Shown: one piece after another, positions 38,101 to 50,400 of the stretch
Numbering within the stretch: the first letter of the stretch is position 1
Layout: each line of letters begins with the position of its first letter
DNA from: Mangifera indica
Lineage: Eukaryota > Streptophyta > Magnoliopsida > Sapindales > Anacardiaceae
Direction of reading: 5' to 3'
Length of the DNA stretch: 64,000 bases
Assembly (NCBI RefSeq): GCF_011075055.1
Contig: NC_058145.1
Span: 12,769,894 to 12,833,893 of the forward strand
Position numbers and translations under genes: made by a program
The notes under the pieces: model-generated
Told to the model about the DNA's origin: nothing
Databases searched by the model: none
Seen by the model: the letters and a program-made list of their open reading frames with translations, nothing else

Positions 38101-39573
38101 TCAACCTGCATCCAGTTCTTGGGGCATGCCATTGCTAAGTACCCAATTTGAGATCCCAGTCAAATTTAGTCCAGAAATAATTGTTGTCTTTCTGTAATGT
38201 CTATAGACTTCTTTACTGAAAATAAGGCTAAGAGTCTGTAAGTTATTAGCAATGTCCTTCAATGCCTTTTATAACTTAAAAATGTGTTAAGAAAACATAG
38301 TTGTGACTCATTAGAAGCCCAGGACATCTAGTCAATGGAAGCAGATTGGTATTTACTTTTTTATTTATTCCCTCTGTTCTTAACAGATCTCTTGTTTTCT
38401 CCTCTGCTTCAGACCTATGAGCGATCCTGCATTAAGAAGTGGCTGGAAGCGAAGCACAGTACATGTCCAAAGACACGGCAGACTCTGTCTAGTACTGCAC
38501 TCACACCCAATTATGTACTCTGTAGCCTCATAGCTCAATGGTGCATGGCAAATGACATTGAACCACCAAAACGACCCAGAAGTTCACAACCCAGTAAAAC
38601 CTCATCTGCCTGTTCACCTGCTGAACGTACTGAGATTGAGATTCTCCTTTGCAAGCTCACATCTGGTAACCCTGAGGATCAGCGATCTGCTGCTGGTGAA
38701 GTCCGTCTTCTTGCCAAGCGCAATGCAGATAATCGTGTCGCCATTGCTGAAGCTGGTGTGATCCCTCTCCTTGTAGGCCTGCTTTCCACACCTGATTCTC
38801 GCACCCAGGAACATGCTGTCACAGCTCTTCTTAACCTTTCCATATGTGAGGATAACAAAGGGAGTATTGTCTCCTCTGGGGCAGTCCCTGGTATAGTTCA
38901 TGTATTAAAAGAAGGGAGCATGGAAGCACGAGAAAATGCTGCAGCCACCCTTTTTAGCCTTTCAGTTATTGATGAAAACAAAGTTACTATTGGTGGCTCT
39001 GGAGCCATCCCACCACTAGTGACTCTGCTAAGTGAAGGTACCCAAAGGGGGAAGAAGGATGCTGCAACTGCTCTCTTCCATTTGTGCATTTACCAAGGGA
39101 ACAAAGGAAAGGCTGTGAGGGCTGGAGTTGTTCCTACCCTAATGCATTTGCTGACAGAACCTGGAGGTGGAATGGTGGCTGAAGCACTGGCCATCCTAGC
39201 TATAATTGCTAGCCATCCTGAAGGGAAAGCAGCCATTGGGGCTGCTGAAGCAGTGCCAGTTCTGGTGGAGGTTATTGGGAATGGTTCTCCTAAAAACAAA
39301 GAGAATGCAGCTGCAGTTTTGGTACACCTTTGTGGTGGAGACCTACAATATCTGGCAGAGGCTAGGGAACTTGGGGTGAGGAGTCATCTGGTGGATTTGG
39401 CACAAAATGGCACAGACAGGGGCAAGCGAAAGGCTGCACAATTGCTTGAGCAGGTTCGTGTGCAAACAGAAAATCAGTCTCGGACACAAAAGCCGCAGCC
39501 ATCATCAGTGGCAACTTTCGTTCTTTGTTTTTTAATTTGTGCATTGATCCTTTTGTGTCTTTACACGTTGTAA
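35190..39573 (+). CDS. PUB13: PUB13/SPL11-type U-box E3 ligase, copy B, with new hydrophobic C-terminus (667 aa)
   Basis: Exons 35190-35459, 37160-37276, 37453-37908 and 38413-39573 have the same borders as copy A and no premature stop. The U-box and ARM repeats are complete. Substitutions against copy A include IEKW to IKKW and EARH to EAKH in the U-box and NGIE to NDIE after it. Near the end two changes appear: a net 30-bp loss turns [14 protein letters not shown] into LLEQVRVQ, and a net 13-bp loss removes the stop seen in copy A. The frame then runs into former 3' UTR and adds [19 protein letters not shown] before TAA. That tail has no charged residue and could act as a C-terminal membrane anchor (inference). 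The solo LTR lies 221 bp before the ATG. Expression is not known from sequence. Confidence 0.9.
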
Positions 39574-40294
39574 TGAAAGAGGCAGCTTGGCTGTGAAAGG
39601 CAAGGTGGAAGATCACCTACCCAATGTGTAAGTTATTCATTTGTTTGCGTCGACTGAGGACAATACTTGGAAGAGATTAAACGATAGAGAGATCAAAAAG
39701 GCGAAAGAGGAAGGGCAGGGACGGAGATCCAAATGACAATAATGTAATGTTATTTGTATCCAGCACTGTATCATGAATGACTGATCATCCTCAAATTTTA
39801 GTGAAGAGATGTTTCCTTTAATCAAATTAAAACTTACATATGATCCCCACTGTCTACGTCCTCAGTTTATAATCTACACTTTTTTCCCTGTAATTGTATT
39901 CAGATTAACTTCTTTCATTTCTTTTAGAGGCCCCCTAAGTCCTACTTTATTTTTAGCTCTAGTATGATTTTTCATTTTCATTGCTCTAGAAGTGCTAATA
40001 TCATCACGTTATAAACAAGTAAAAGATGAAGATTCGTTAAAGGGTGAGAGTGAGAGATTATAGAATATGAGGATTAGATTGATACTTAGGAGATAAACTT
40101 TCATTTCATTTAAATTTCAAAGCTTCTTTTGAACCTCTTCACTCCTGTCTTGTATACAAATTTTGGAGCAAGCCAACCAGACAAAAATAATGGCCGACTA
40201 AAGGTGTCACCGGGTTATGCCTAGGCTCTAGTGGGTCTCTCAGTAGATATAGGTCTTGAACTGTGTTGTGCCAGAATTTTAATGGACTGTCCTA

Positions 40295-43042
40295 CGAGCT
40301 TTTGATGGGTTAACCCACCACTTATTAATAAATATATTTTTTAATTTTAATATATAATTAAATTAAAATAATTTACATTCATTTTCAAAATAGTGGAAAT
40401 GAGAATAGTATTTTGAAAATTTTATTGAAAATCTCTTATTTATAACAAAAGACTATTGTAGTTATATGATAGAACAATAAAAAAATTAGACATAATGAAA
40501 ATATATTCAATTATAAAATATACAAATTTCAGTTCTTATCTATATATTTTTTACTTATCTTTAATGTCCAAATTCTTGAATTATTCAAAAATATCCTCCG
40601 CTACCTAATTTTGCTACTTGAATTCGCTAGTCGCCCAATCTTTCATGCTCATATTTGACTATATTTAAGTGTCAATTGGACAGCTTGTCATTCAACATGC
40701 ATTCACTTGTACTGAAAGTTGATTCTAATACTACAGTAGATACCAAAAATATTAGTAGATCACATGTTAGGATAAAAAACACAAAATACATGTTTTAATG
40801 TACTTTCCATCAAGTCAGAATATCAAAAGAGTTACCTTCTTGATTTATAATTTCCAGATAATAGTCAATGATAATAAAATTTAGATTTATAATTTCAAGG
40901 TAATAAACAATATTAATAAAATTACAAAACTCATTATAATTGAAACTTTGACATATGTGTTGCTTACCTTTCATATGATAGATCGTATATGTAACTTACT
41001 TTTAGACAAACCACTTGAAATTAGCTGTGGTTTAGAAATCTGTGACATTTCTCTATATTTAATTTTATAAACATTATACATTTCAATTAAAAATTCAAGA
41101 ATATCATCTATTCTAGAAGTTAAAGGTTCTTACAAATTTTCACTTATAATTTCTGATAAATTTTGTACTCCTAATAATTTTACCGTAACGTTTAGAACGG
41201 TAATTATAACAGATAATAAAGGTGTTTTTTTATTTTTTCTTTTTAAATTTCTCCTCTATTTCTCTATCAGTGTCTCTGCAAATATTATGAAATCTATATT
41301 ATTTGAAAATAAAACTAATGATAGTTTATACGTTGTCACGAAAGTTGTTGCAATGGAAAACTAGTTGAGTACATGTAATAAACAATGGCAGTCTTCTTTG
41401 ACAAATAGTAATTAAAAAAAAAAGGGAAGGGATTAAGGAATTTGATGTGTCGGGTCTTTTCTTTCGCTTCTTGTTGTTAAAAAAATAAACTAATTTTTTT
41501 CCAACTTTCTCATGCCAAAAAAAACAAATTTATTTTTCCTAAGAGAGAGGGAAACGTAACCCTAGTATTAATGTTCAGAGTATTTGTTATGAACAACTTA
41601 ATATAATATTTGCTAACAATGACTTCCAATTTGCGGTGGTTGTTATACAGAGAACGACTTATTCATGCCGCTTATTTTAATGGATGACTGACCTTTTTCT
41701 ATTTTCTCTTCGGTCAAATAAGTATTGTTGGTTCGTTTATTATATTTAGTGTCAAAAGAAGGCTCGTTATTGGGAGTTTGGTGTGTGCAGCACAAACGAA
41801 AAAAGCCCTCGTTAGCTCGATCTGTTGACACTGCATGAATAAACTCCAGAATATACGCAAAAATGCAAGCGTAATTAATGGTTTTATTAAGTATCAGTGG
41901 AAGTACAGTTTTTTGGCCATGCAATAAAAGAACTACTTCATGCTCTCAGCTTCTGTTTATAAGTCATACAGGACGGGGAAAAGCAGATTCATGAATGTCT
42001 GGAGAGAATGGCGAGGGAGAAACGAAGGTCCAAAGTGGTCTTAAAAGTGAAAGCGGGCTGTGGGTGGAAAATGAAAGACAAAAAAAAGCTAATAACAGAG
42101 AAAACATTAATTAATTTGAGCATGGATTTCCGAGCCCTCAATCGATTGCTTTGCTCTTTTGGAGAAACCGCTTCTCTTTCTATCTCTATTTCTCTTTTGT
42201 GTGAGGACGTCTTTTTCTTCTCTTGTTTCTTTTCTCTTTATTATCGACTCGGTTTTGTTACACGGTTAACTGTTTAATCTACTGGCTACGTCCCATGGCC
42301 GAACTTTGAGAGAGAGAGAGGCTGCTTTTTGGGTTGATAGCTTTATTCGTTCTTGCAAGGCAGCCTTGGTCCTTGCAAAAAAGCAATCCCTTGATTCCTT
42401 TTCTTTTTGTAAGAAGACTACTAGCTACCCACACTTGGATTTTAAAAACATTAATGTACATTGAATTATTAGGGCGGAAGATTTTTAAGAGAGATTTCTA
42501 CTTTTTTCTACGATCACAACTGAAGGCTGAGACTGAGTGGCAAAATAATTTAAAGAACACGTTCAAAAGGCTTCCTCACTTCTTTTGCCACGTAGTTATG
42601 ACCTAACATTATTCTTCTATCGAAAATCTAGAACAATTCAGACTTTTTGGTTGAAAACGGAATGTTATGATAAACATTGCATGGTTTTGAGTGGGATTTT
42701 TGGCGTTTTCTCGTAATAGTCTTTCACTTCGTGGACTGTTTCTCTCTCTCCCTCTGTCTCTGCCGAACGTCCCTTGATGATTCTAACTTATAATTACAAA
42801 ATCATTACTAAAACTGCAGCAATTTTGATTTTCTCGGGGGATTGAACAGTTCTGGAAAGAGCTAATCTTTCGGATAAACACCTTAAAAATGTGAGACGAC
42901 TAGCTTTTGGCAATTCAAACTTTGCCCACACCACAGATAAAGGAATAATGAAAATATTGTAAAACTCCATACTGTATACCATCAACATCGATTTAAGCCA
43001 AGTGATTTTACTATGAGGGAGAGAGATTACTTATGAGAAATA
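40295..43042. other. Gene-free intergenic stretch
   Basis: AT-rich on the left, more mixed at 41900-42750, where several short ORFs (for example 42008-42277) show no conserved motif. A GAGAGAGAGAG run lies at 42308-42319. It may include regulatory DNA but no gene can be supported. Confidence 0.35.
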
Positions 43043-43491
43043 GGCCAAAAGACCATCAACGTTGACGTACAAACAGTTGAACAATGCACAAATCCATGCA
43101 ACATGCACGGACCTGTGCGATCTAGCCATTTTGACCCCATTTTTTGGTGATTTCCATGTCAAGAAACCATGGAGAATAGAGGTGGTGGGAAGGCCGGTTG
43201 ACGGCCTTCTCAAAATGGTCATCAGATTTAGAAAAATCAAATCCTAAAGGAAAAATATAAGTTTTTAAACTTTTGGGTAGAAGTGAAAATGTTAGTTTTT
43301 TAAACTAAAAGGGTCAAATAAAATATAATTTTATTTATTTTAATATTAAAAATAAAATGATAATTTTCCCTTTATTATTAATTAAAAATTTTAACGAAAA
43401 TTAGTGATAGATAAATATTTAGATTTTTCAAAAGCGGTAAGTAAAACTTTGGATGTGCACTAAACCTTGGGTGGGCATAAGTCTTTTGGCC
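43043..43491. mobile_element. MULE-type element, short copy
   Basis: Starts GGCCAAAAGACC and ends GTCTTTTGGCC, an 11-bp inverted repeat. Flanking 9-mers TGAGAAATA and TGCCAAATA match at 7 of 9. The right half (AAACCTTGGGTGGGCATAAG and the AATTTTCCCTTTATTATTAA stretch) matches the family at 4841 and 9331, but the left half (43060-43220) is different and GC-richer, as if replaced by other DNA. Confidence 0.7.
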
Positions 43492-43859
43492 TGCCAAATA
43501 ATTCACTCAAGAAATACGTAAATGAATGTACATTTATGAGGCTGACTGAGGAATTGTCATTATGTGTGTGCGTATATAATTTGCCTACAAAAAGAAGTTC
43601 TTTAACTTTACATATGACCAACAGGGATTCATTTGAACTTCTTTCAACATTTCCAGATAGAAGTTCATGAACATAAAATTTAAACACAAAAAGAAAGCAC
43701 TGAAAACTCCATAAGCCTCATGAATTTCATGCACGCTTTCACACTTAACAACATAGTAGTGGCAATGTCAACCAACCTTGTGGGTTTCCAATAAATAATA
43801 GTAGCTCAATAAACTAGCTTTTTCTTACACGATGAGACCTCTTTGTAATGTATGAAATA

Positions 43860-44030
43860 TAATTAGAATAGTATTATATGCATACATTTTTTAATACATA
43901 AAATAAATGTATATATAATGTGATTGAATATTATTTATTCTTAATTCAAAATCACTCAATTATATAATAAAACATCGTCTATATACCTATTTATATACTC
44001 AAAAGTATATACATACAATTTTATTAATAT
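43860..44030. mobile_element. Palindromic AT-rich MITE
   Basis: Mirrored arms GCATACATTTTTTAATACAT and GTATATACATACAATTTTAT around TTAATTCAAAATCACTCAAT. Immediately followed by a second copy. Confidence 0.5.
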
Positions 44031-44039
44031 AATAAAATA

Positions 44040-44215
44040 AGCAATATTATATGTATACATTTTTTATACACAATTTAAATATATAGATTATATGTCGTCG
44101 TGTGATATAATGTAACTTTATTTTTAATTTAAAATTATTCAATCATATGATAACATATCATTTATATATCTAAATTATGTATAAAAAAATGTTTACATAT
44201 AGTTTTACTGTAATA
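44040..44215. mobile_element. Palindromic AT-rich MITE, second adjacent copy
   Basis: Arms ATGTATACATTTTTTATACA and GTATAAAAAAATGTTTACAT around AAAATTATTCAATCATATGA. The two neighbouring copies suggest nested or tandem insertion. Confidence 0.5.
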
Positions 44216-44618
44216 AAATTATCATAAAGGATGCGATACATAAATTGATCAGTTCATCATGTCGAATAATAGATCCAATACATAAATTTGAACACACAAC
44301 ATAAACAAGGACAAATTTCTAAACAAGGCCATGCAATAAAAGACACCAAATATATAGATTAATTCATCAAGAACATATTAGAAAGAAAAGAAGAAACGTA
44401 GTCTACCAGTCTTTAATGCTTCATGGATCATGAAGAGATAGGTTTTCATCACTATATATCCACACCTCTGGGGAGTAGCTTGCAACTCAAGGTCGTGGCT
44501 CTCAGGAACATGCAACTTCGTGTCACCTATCTTAGGTTAAGCTGTAAAGATCGATATATATGAGCTCAAACTTCAAGCAAAGCTAGCTTTCAAGTTCAAT
44601 GATAAACAAATATAGAGA

Positions 44619-45748
44619 TTATAAGATATTATTAGTGGCAGAAGAAGGGTTTAGACCTGATGGATCCGTCCAGTTACTTCCACTCCAGTCTTGATTATTC
44701 TCGGGAATTCCCAGAAATGGTCTAGATAAATTTAGCTCTTCATTATGTCCATCCATTTTCACTGTTGTCTGCTCAGAAACCCTAGAGTTTGAAGTCATGG
44801 ATAGAAGTTGGTTGTCACCCACTAAAACAGACTGCGTTTCAACACCTTCATTTTGAAAAGGATAAAAACCGGTGGGTGGCTCAAAGAAGGGAAATTGTTG
44901 AACTCCTGCAGCGGATAATATGGCACTACTCATGCTTGAATTGCTTCCAATTTGAAACCCAACGTCATTCTGGCCACTACCAACACCTGATGCCCCAATC
45001 TGTGCTTGAATTCCACCGAAATTTAACCCAATATTCCCCATATTATACTGAGAAAGATTATGTAAAGAGGTTAACAAGGGTAACTGGGGTGTTTGTTGAG
45101 GCAAATGAGCTATAATATCAGAGGGAACACTAGTGAAACTTGAACCCAATTGCTTTGCAGTGGTAACTGGGGATTTGGAGTTATTGCTTTTGTTTTTTCT
45201 GTTTCTCCTGCAGCCTCCACCAACCGGAACATTTCTTAAGGCACCTCCTCTAGTCCAGTAGCGCCGACAAGTCTTACAGAAGTGGCGCGGCTGCGAGAGG
45301 CTATAATTATTGAAGTAACAAAACTTAGTATTGGTGGAATCACATCTAGGGCACTTGAGAGCTGCCTCCGGCAGTGGAAGCCTGGCTAGCCGGGCTCGAT
45401 CAGCCATAGAACCAGACCTGATGGAGCCAGCAGCTGCACCAGCACCACCAACACCAACACCAGCATAAAGAACAGGAGAAAGAGGTGGAAGCTGAGGATT
45501 TTCAGTTCCAGTACTTGCTTGTTGGTGATTTGGTTGCTGCAAAGTAGATATTAAACAAAGAAAAACATTAAATCCGAATTATAAAGAAACAAATATTTGG
45601 TATATTCAATGAGATATAACAAAGGAATAGGAATATTTATCTTTTAAATTTTCCTGCTTTATTTTTCTTTTTGAAAGGAAATTGAAGAAAACCTTACCTG
45701 ATGCCAGTTGGGAGGATCTAAATAGACTTGAACCGATGGGTAAACCAT
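44619..45748 (-). CDS. Dof-type zinc finger transcription factor (322 aa, two exons)
   Basis: Exon 1 is 45748-45698, encoding [17 protein letters not shown]; exon 2 is 45536-44619. The donor CAG|GTAAGG and acceptor TTTGCAG|CAACC join in phase. The Dof finger at residues 79-107 has the exact CX2CX21CX2C layout ([18 protein letters not shown], then HFCKTC), followed by [20 protein letters not shown]. Dof proteins bind AAAG sites in the nucleus. The MV(F/Y)..LDPPNW start, short first exon, [20 protein letters not shown] ahead of the finger, GLNFGG in the middle and NLSRPFLG near the end resemble the Dof2.4/Dof5.1 (PEAR-type, vascular) group; that subgroup assignment is an inference. The start in exon 1 is preferred because it supplies the conserved N-terminus. 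Confidence 0.95.
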
Positions 45749-46594
45749 GTTTCTTTATTTATTTTTTCTCTTTTTCTTTTTATAAAGGTTAATGGATCTT
45801 TAGGAATGGTGGAGAATAAAACTAAGGGAATACCAGAGCCATGAAAGAAAGAAAGAGAAAAGAGAACTAAAGAGAAGAAGAGGGAAAGACAGGCAAAGGC
45901 ATTTGTTTATTTTGCTCTTATTCTTCTATCACCTCTACATCTTTTTTTTTTAATTACATCTTTAGGGTTTTGAGTGGAAAAATTTTCTTCGCCAATAAGC
46001 TTTCTTTGAGATGCTATTGAGCTGTGGTTTTGGTGCTCAAAGGAGAGTTTTGTGACCACTCATGCATGGACATTGGACAGAGGAACATGATAAGTGATGA
46101 CAATTTATTCAATAAAACAAATATATCTCTTGGTCCTTTGTGGTGGGATCTATCGCCTTTCATTTCTTAATCAAAAATTAATTTGAGATTGTCAGAATTA
46201 ATTAATTGCTTATCAGAATTAATCATACTTTTCACACAAATTAAGTTTAATATTAATAACTTAGGTGCCAATTAATTAATTATTCTTTTAAAATCTTCCC
46301 TGCCTTTACAAATATCTACTGAACTTGGCTAATTTATATTAATGTAAAGGTTATTGTTAACATCATCGCACGTGCCTGCCACAATTCTCATAAAGTTTAA
46401 GGGCAAAATTATGTAAGGTAGACTTACATGGACCAATCAGAAAATAGGATTGGATATAGTTAGAATTTTTAATTTTAAATGGAATGAGATTCAATACATG
46501 TATATCACTGCTCTCTTCTTTTAAAGCATTTATCAATTTCAATATTGTGAAGAATGTGAATATTATTAAGTTGATGATAGTATTCATACCCATG
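45749..46594. other. 5' flank of the Dof gene
   Basis: Pyrimidine/purine-rich leader on the minus strand (CTTTCTTTCTTTCATGGCTC when read on that strand at about 45840) and then AT-rich DNA. No other gene seen. Confidence 0.35.
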
Positions 46595-46599
46595 TTAAG

Positions 46600-46745
46600 T
46601 ATACAAATAAATATATATTCATAAATATTATCACGTAATTGAGTATTATTTTATCTTTTATTCAAAATCACTTAATCATATGATGATACATATAAATGTG
46701 TATCTATTTATATACTTAAAATAGATACACATAATTTTATTGGAC
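46600..46745. mobile_element. Palindromic AT-rich MITE, well preserved
   Basis: Arms GTATACAAATAAATATATAT and ATCTATTTATATACTTAAAA, core TTCAAAATCACTTAATCATA then TGATGATACATAT, ending ACACATAATTTTATTGGAC. It serves as the reference copy for this family in the window. Confidence 0.6.
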
Positions 46746-46979
46746 TTTATTTGATTAGTTAAGCTAGATAGATCCACTGTCAAGGTGAGATTCTTGTGTG
46801 AAAACTCCTTTAATCATTTTCAATTTTCTTAATGAAAAATTGAGGAGGATTCATTTGATTTCCTCTGTGTTTTCTCTTAATCCTTGGTGCTTGTTATTTT
46901 CTTTGAGACTCTAGTGAAGATGTGTTTGACTGAGGCAAACACGGTTCATACTCAATATGGTGGTGTTGCTTACTAAAAT

Positions 46980-47425
46980 CTTCAAGTGTTTAATCCCAAA
47001 CTCACAAAAAGTGGCTATTGCTATTGAAGATCACAAGCATTATTCTCTGTTGGAGCTTATGATCTTGAAGATCATCTACTAGGTCATGTTCCATGTCTCT
47101 CTCCGTTTCTCTTTATTGAAAATGATAATAGTGCTAGTCATGTTAAGAAGCCTAATCTAGAGTATGTAATATGGGGAAAAAACTGACAAATGGTTGATGA
47201 GCACGCTATTGTCTTCAATATCTGAAAGTATGTTAAATAAAATTAGTAAGCGTTGAACAACTACTAAAATTTGCCATGCCTCGCAAGCACATTTTCTTAC
47301 TGAATTTAAGATGAGAGTGATGCAGTTAAAAAATACTCTTCAAACTATGAAGAAAAAGTTGTCTAACAATACCGATTGTATGAAACCAATGCAAAAATTG
47401 TATTTGAGAAAGGGCAAATTCTCAT
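46980..47425 (+). pseudogene. Decayed Ty1/copia gag (UBN2-type) fragment
   Basis: Broken reading frames on the plus strand spell pieces of a plant copia gag: SVGAYDLEDHLLG (from 47037, frame 1), then WLMSTLLSSISESMLNKI (from 47191) and ASQAHFLTEFKMRVMQLK (from about 47280), separated by frameshifts and stops. In intact elements the same order (a GHKLEDHLLG-like block, a WLLSSISESVL-like block, then an MQLKxxLxxMKK-like block) forms the N-terminal gag domain. No integrase or reverse transcriptase follows, and no LTR pair could be placed. It is a dead fragment. Confidence 0.65.
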
Positions 47426-47429
47426 TTTC

Positions 47430-50400
47430 GATCAAGTTCTATTTACAAAGTCTGGTACAACTTAAGGCAAAAGAATAAAAAGACAAAAAAATCCTTGTCA
47501 AATACAATAATACCCTTTACTGTTACTCCACTGTTCGTCTCACCTCACCATCCTTCTCCTCCTCAAACATTGGATACCAAACTGAATCCAAGAACTTTCG
47601 TGCTTTTTTATTATCCAAAATGACCAAAACCAAGGTTCATCAGCAAGAGGCTCAAAATTTTCATGTAAAGCCTTTGTGCATTCTTTGCATTTACGAACAT
47701 TCTAACTGACCATTTACCCACATGGTTACCATGATTAGAAATCAAATCCATAGCATATTTCAATGAAATTAAGCCTCAAATCAATCGTTGACCAAAAAAT
47801 AATGTTAACCAGATCACTGTAATCGTGTACCTCAAAGGGCTGGTTGAGCTCACCCGGCTTGATGTCCTCCAAATGGCTGCTGGTCTTTGGCCAGCTTCTT
47901 GTATCTTGTTTTAACTTCCCCTTCCGCAATCTAATAATCACCAAGCAAAGCCGATTTAGCAACAAACTATGAAACAATATAAAGTTTAGGGATGCAAATC
48001 AGATCAAAGATATAGAGCAACAACCAGAGAAATTAAATTAATTAACAACTTCTTTAATAACACTCTAAACGAACACGCTTTATCAATATTTCGTAAATTA
48101 ATTCTCTACAAAGATTAATTTCATTCCGAATTTAATCAAAAAATTCCCAACTAAATTCAACCTTAAGAAGAAGAAAATGAACTCGTAATTGAAGAAAAGT
48201 GATTAAACATGGGTTCTTGACTGAATCATGGAAAGAGGTCGTGTTAGATGCATAGAATGAGCAAGATTGGTGGCTAAAACTAGAGAAGATCTGAATCTCG
48301 GACTGTCTGTAAAAACCAAAAATACCCTTCTCAACATGCAATTAAACAAAAACCGATTGAAAAATTGATCATGATTAGAATCGTACCACTTCGATGAGAT
48401 TATTGTTGAATTACATTGAAGTGGTGAGATTCCCATAAGAGGACGAAAAAAAAAAAAAGGGAAAAAGATAGCGGCGTTTTGGAAGGGCGGTGGAAAAAGG
48501 AGTTACTATGAGATGGTGGTAGAAAAAGATTGTTGATAAAAAGATGAAGATTGACGGAAAATGGCTCCCTATATTTGTTTTTTTTTTTTTCCCCATTTAT
48601 TTTCGTAAAATCTTAATTAACATTTAAAGTTAATTAGATAAAACATGAATATTTATCATTTTTTGACTTAAAAGGTGTTAATTTATTATTTTCATATAGT
48701 TTAAATGGAAAATAGTCATTCTCCTCATTCATTCAGGGACGTTAATTTCTACAAGACATAATTAAAATGCTTCAAAAGTCTAGATTAGGAAAGCTTTTTA
48801 ATTCTTAAATTTATAATAAAAAATTCAAAAAGTAGAGAAGACCAACAAATCCTTATCAACCCTAGTGTTAAAATATCGAGCATTAATTATCCAGGAGGTT
48901 TTATGGAGAGAATTAAGAAAACGGAGATGTACCATTTTATATCATTTTGGTGACTTCGGATTCCATTGTCGGTACAAAAAAATTTTTGCTTTGTCTTTTA
49001 AACTTTAATTATCAAATCATAGGTTACGAATTTCTTGTAACTTTTGCAAATTGCCTCCAGAAAATAATATATTTATGAATAAACACTAGAGGGCATTAAA
49101 GAAAGCTTCTTAAGATGAGTAATTTATACATAAATTAAATAATTAAGTGCAGTAATTAATAGTTGGATTACTGCTAATTTAGATACACCACATGTTTATC
49201 ACGGAACTCGCTCAATTATATAACAGTAGATGAAATACTTTATAGCTAAGTTATTTACGAAAGATAAAGGCGGCATGGATTTACCCATCTTTATCAAGTC
49301 TTTAATTTATTAGGTTGATATAAAATCATTCAGTTGCCTTTTAACTTTAAAGCATGAATCATGTACTCAAATTGAGAGGATGATCAATTTGTAATTTGTC
49401 TCTTTTTCTGTCTTTTTCCTTCTTTATTTAGTCCTTTTCTCTGAAAGCGCTTTTTTTTTGGATTGAGACCGCAAATTGTGTTATAGAGGATCATGGAAGT
49501 GGCTTTGTTTGTGGGAGGTCGGAAATTATGAAAAGGAATGGATTAGAAGCTAACCCAATAACCCATGCATGCATATCTTCTACCACAAGGAATCTCATTT
49601 TCCAAGCAATTTTGAAAACAGTAGCTCTTCTTATTATGATTTTGAAGACTATATAATACATTTTATACGCATGTGTTTTCTAATTACATGATCTTCTAAA
49701 TGTATCTAATTTTGTCCCTATGAAATTTGGAAATTTACAAGTTTTTTTTTTTTAAAAATAAATAACTAAATGATTGAATATTGTTGGTGTTGAGATTTGA
49801 CCAACGATAAGTATATTGATCCATCTCTTAGTAGTATCAATTTACAAGTTCAAGTGGTCGTACATGTCATGCCTTTGGAATTGTTCATTAGGGCAGGTCA
49901 ACATGTCAAAGGCATTTTTGGCCCATCTCTTAGTAGTTTCAATTGGCTTGATCCTTAGAACGTGAGATTCCTTTTGCATGTCAAGGGTGGATGTCTTCAT
50001 TGTGAGATTTGTTGTTGTCTCATCTTTGAATAACACAATTAGGGTGTAGATCGTGTTCCTCATTTTTGTATTGCCTCCCTTACAATGTAGGCATGTACGC
50101 TTAAGCATGTGACATGCTCTACACACTAATAGTTATCCCTACCACGTTGTGAGATTACGGTTGCATATCATGGGTTGCATGAGTCTTTCCTACACACCAA
50201 ATAAGGGAGATATATACAAGTAAACATTTGACTTCTAACATGGTTCGGTTGAAAATGTCAAGAACCTAAGTCTACGATAATATTATTATATGAGTAATGT
50301 AGATGGCATGTATTACAAAGATATGATGCTAATTGAATGTCTAAATTGTCAGCCTTAACCTTTCTATTGTCAGGACTTCATACTAATAGAGGTTTAGGGT

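Noticed and set aside
38614..39299. Minus-strand ORFs of 63-95 residues opposite PUB13 exon 4
   Set aside because: Antisense shadows of the ARM-repeat region, also present in copy A.
42008..42277. 89-residue plus-strand ORF with basic start and hydrophobic end
   Set aside because: No similarity recognised, no promoter or exon partner, and the hydrophobic part is T-rich low complexity.
47735..48596. Chain of minus-strand ORFs that might be exons
   Set aside because: No consistent splice phases and no known protein; poly-T stretches explain the Phe-rich frames.
49842..50126. 94-residue minus-strand ORF with CxxC-like cysteines
   Set aside because: Cysteine spacing fits no zinc-binding family, and surrounding DNA is noncoding in character.
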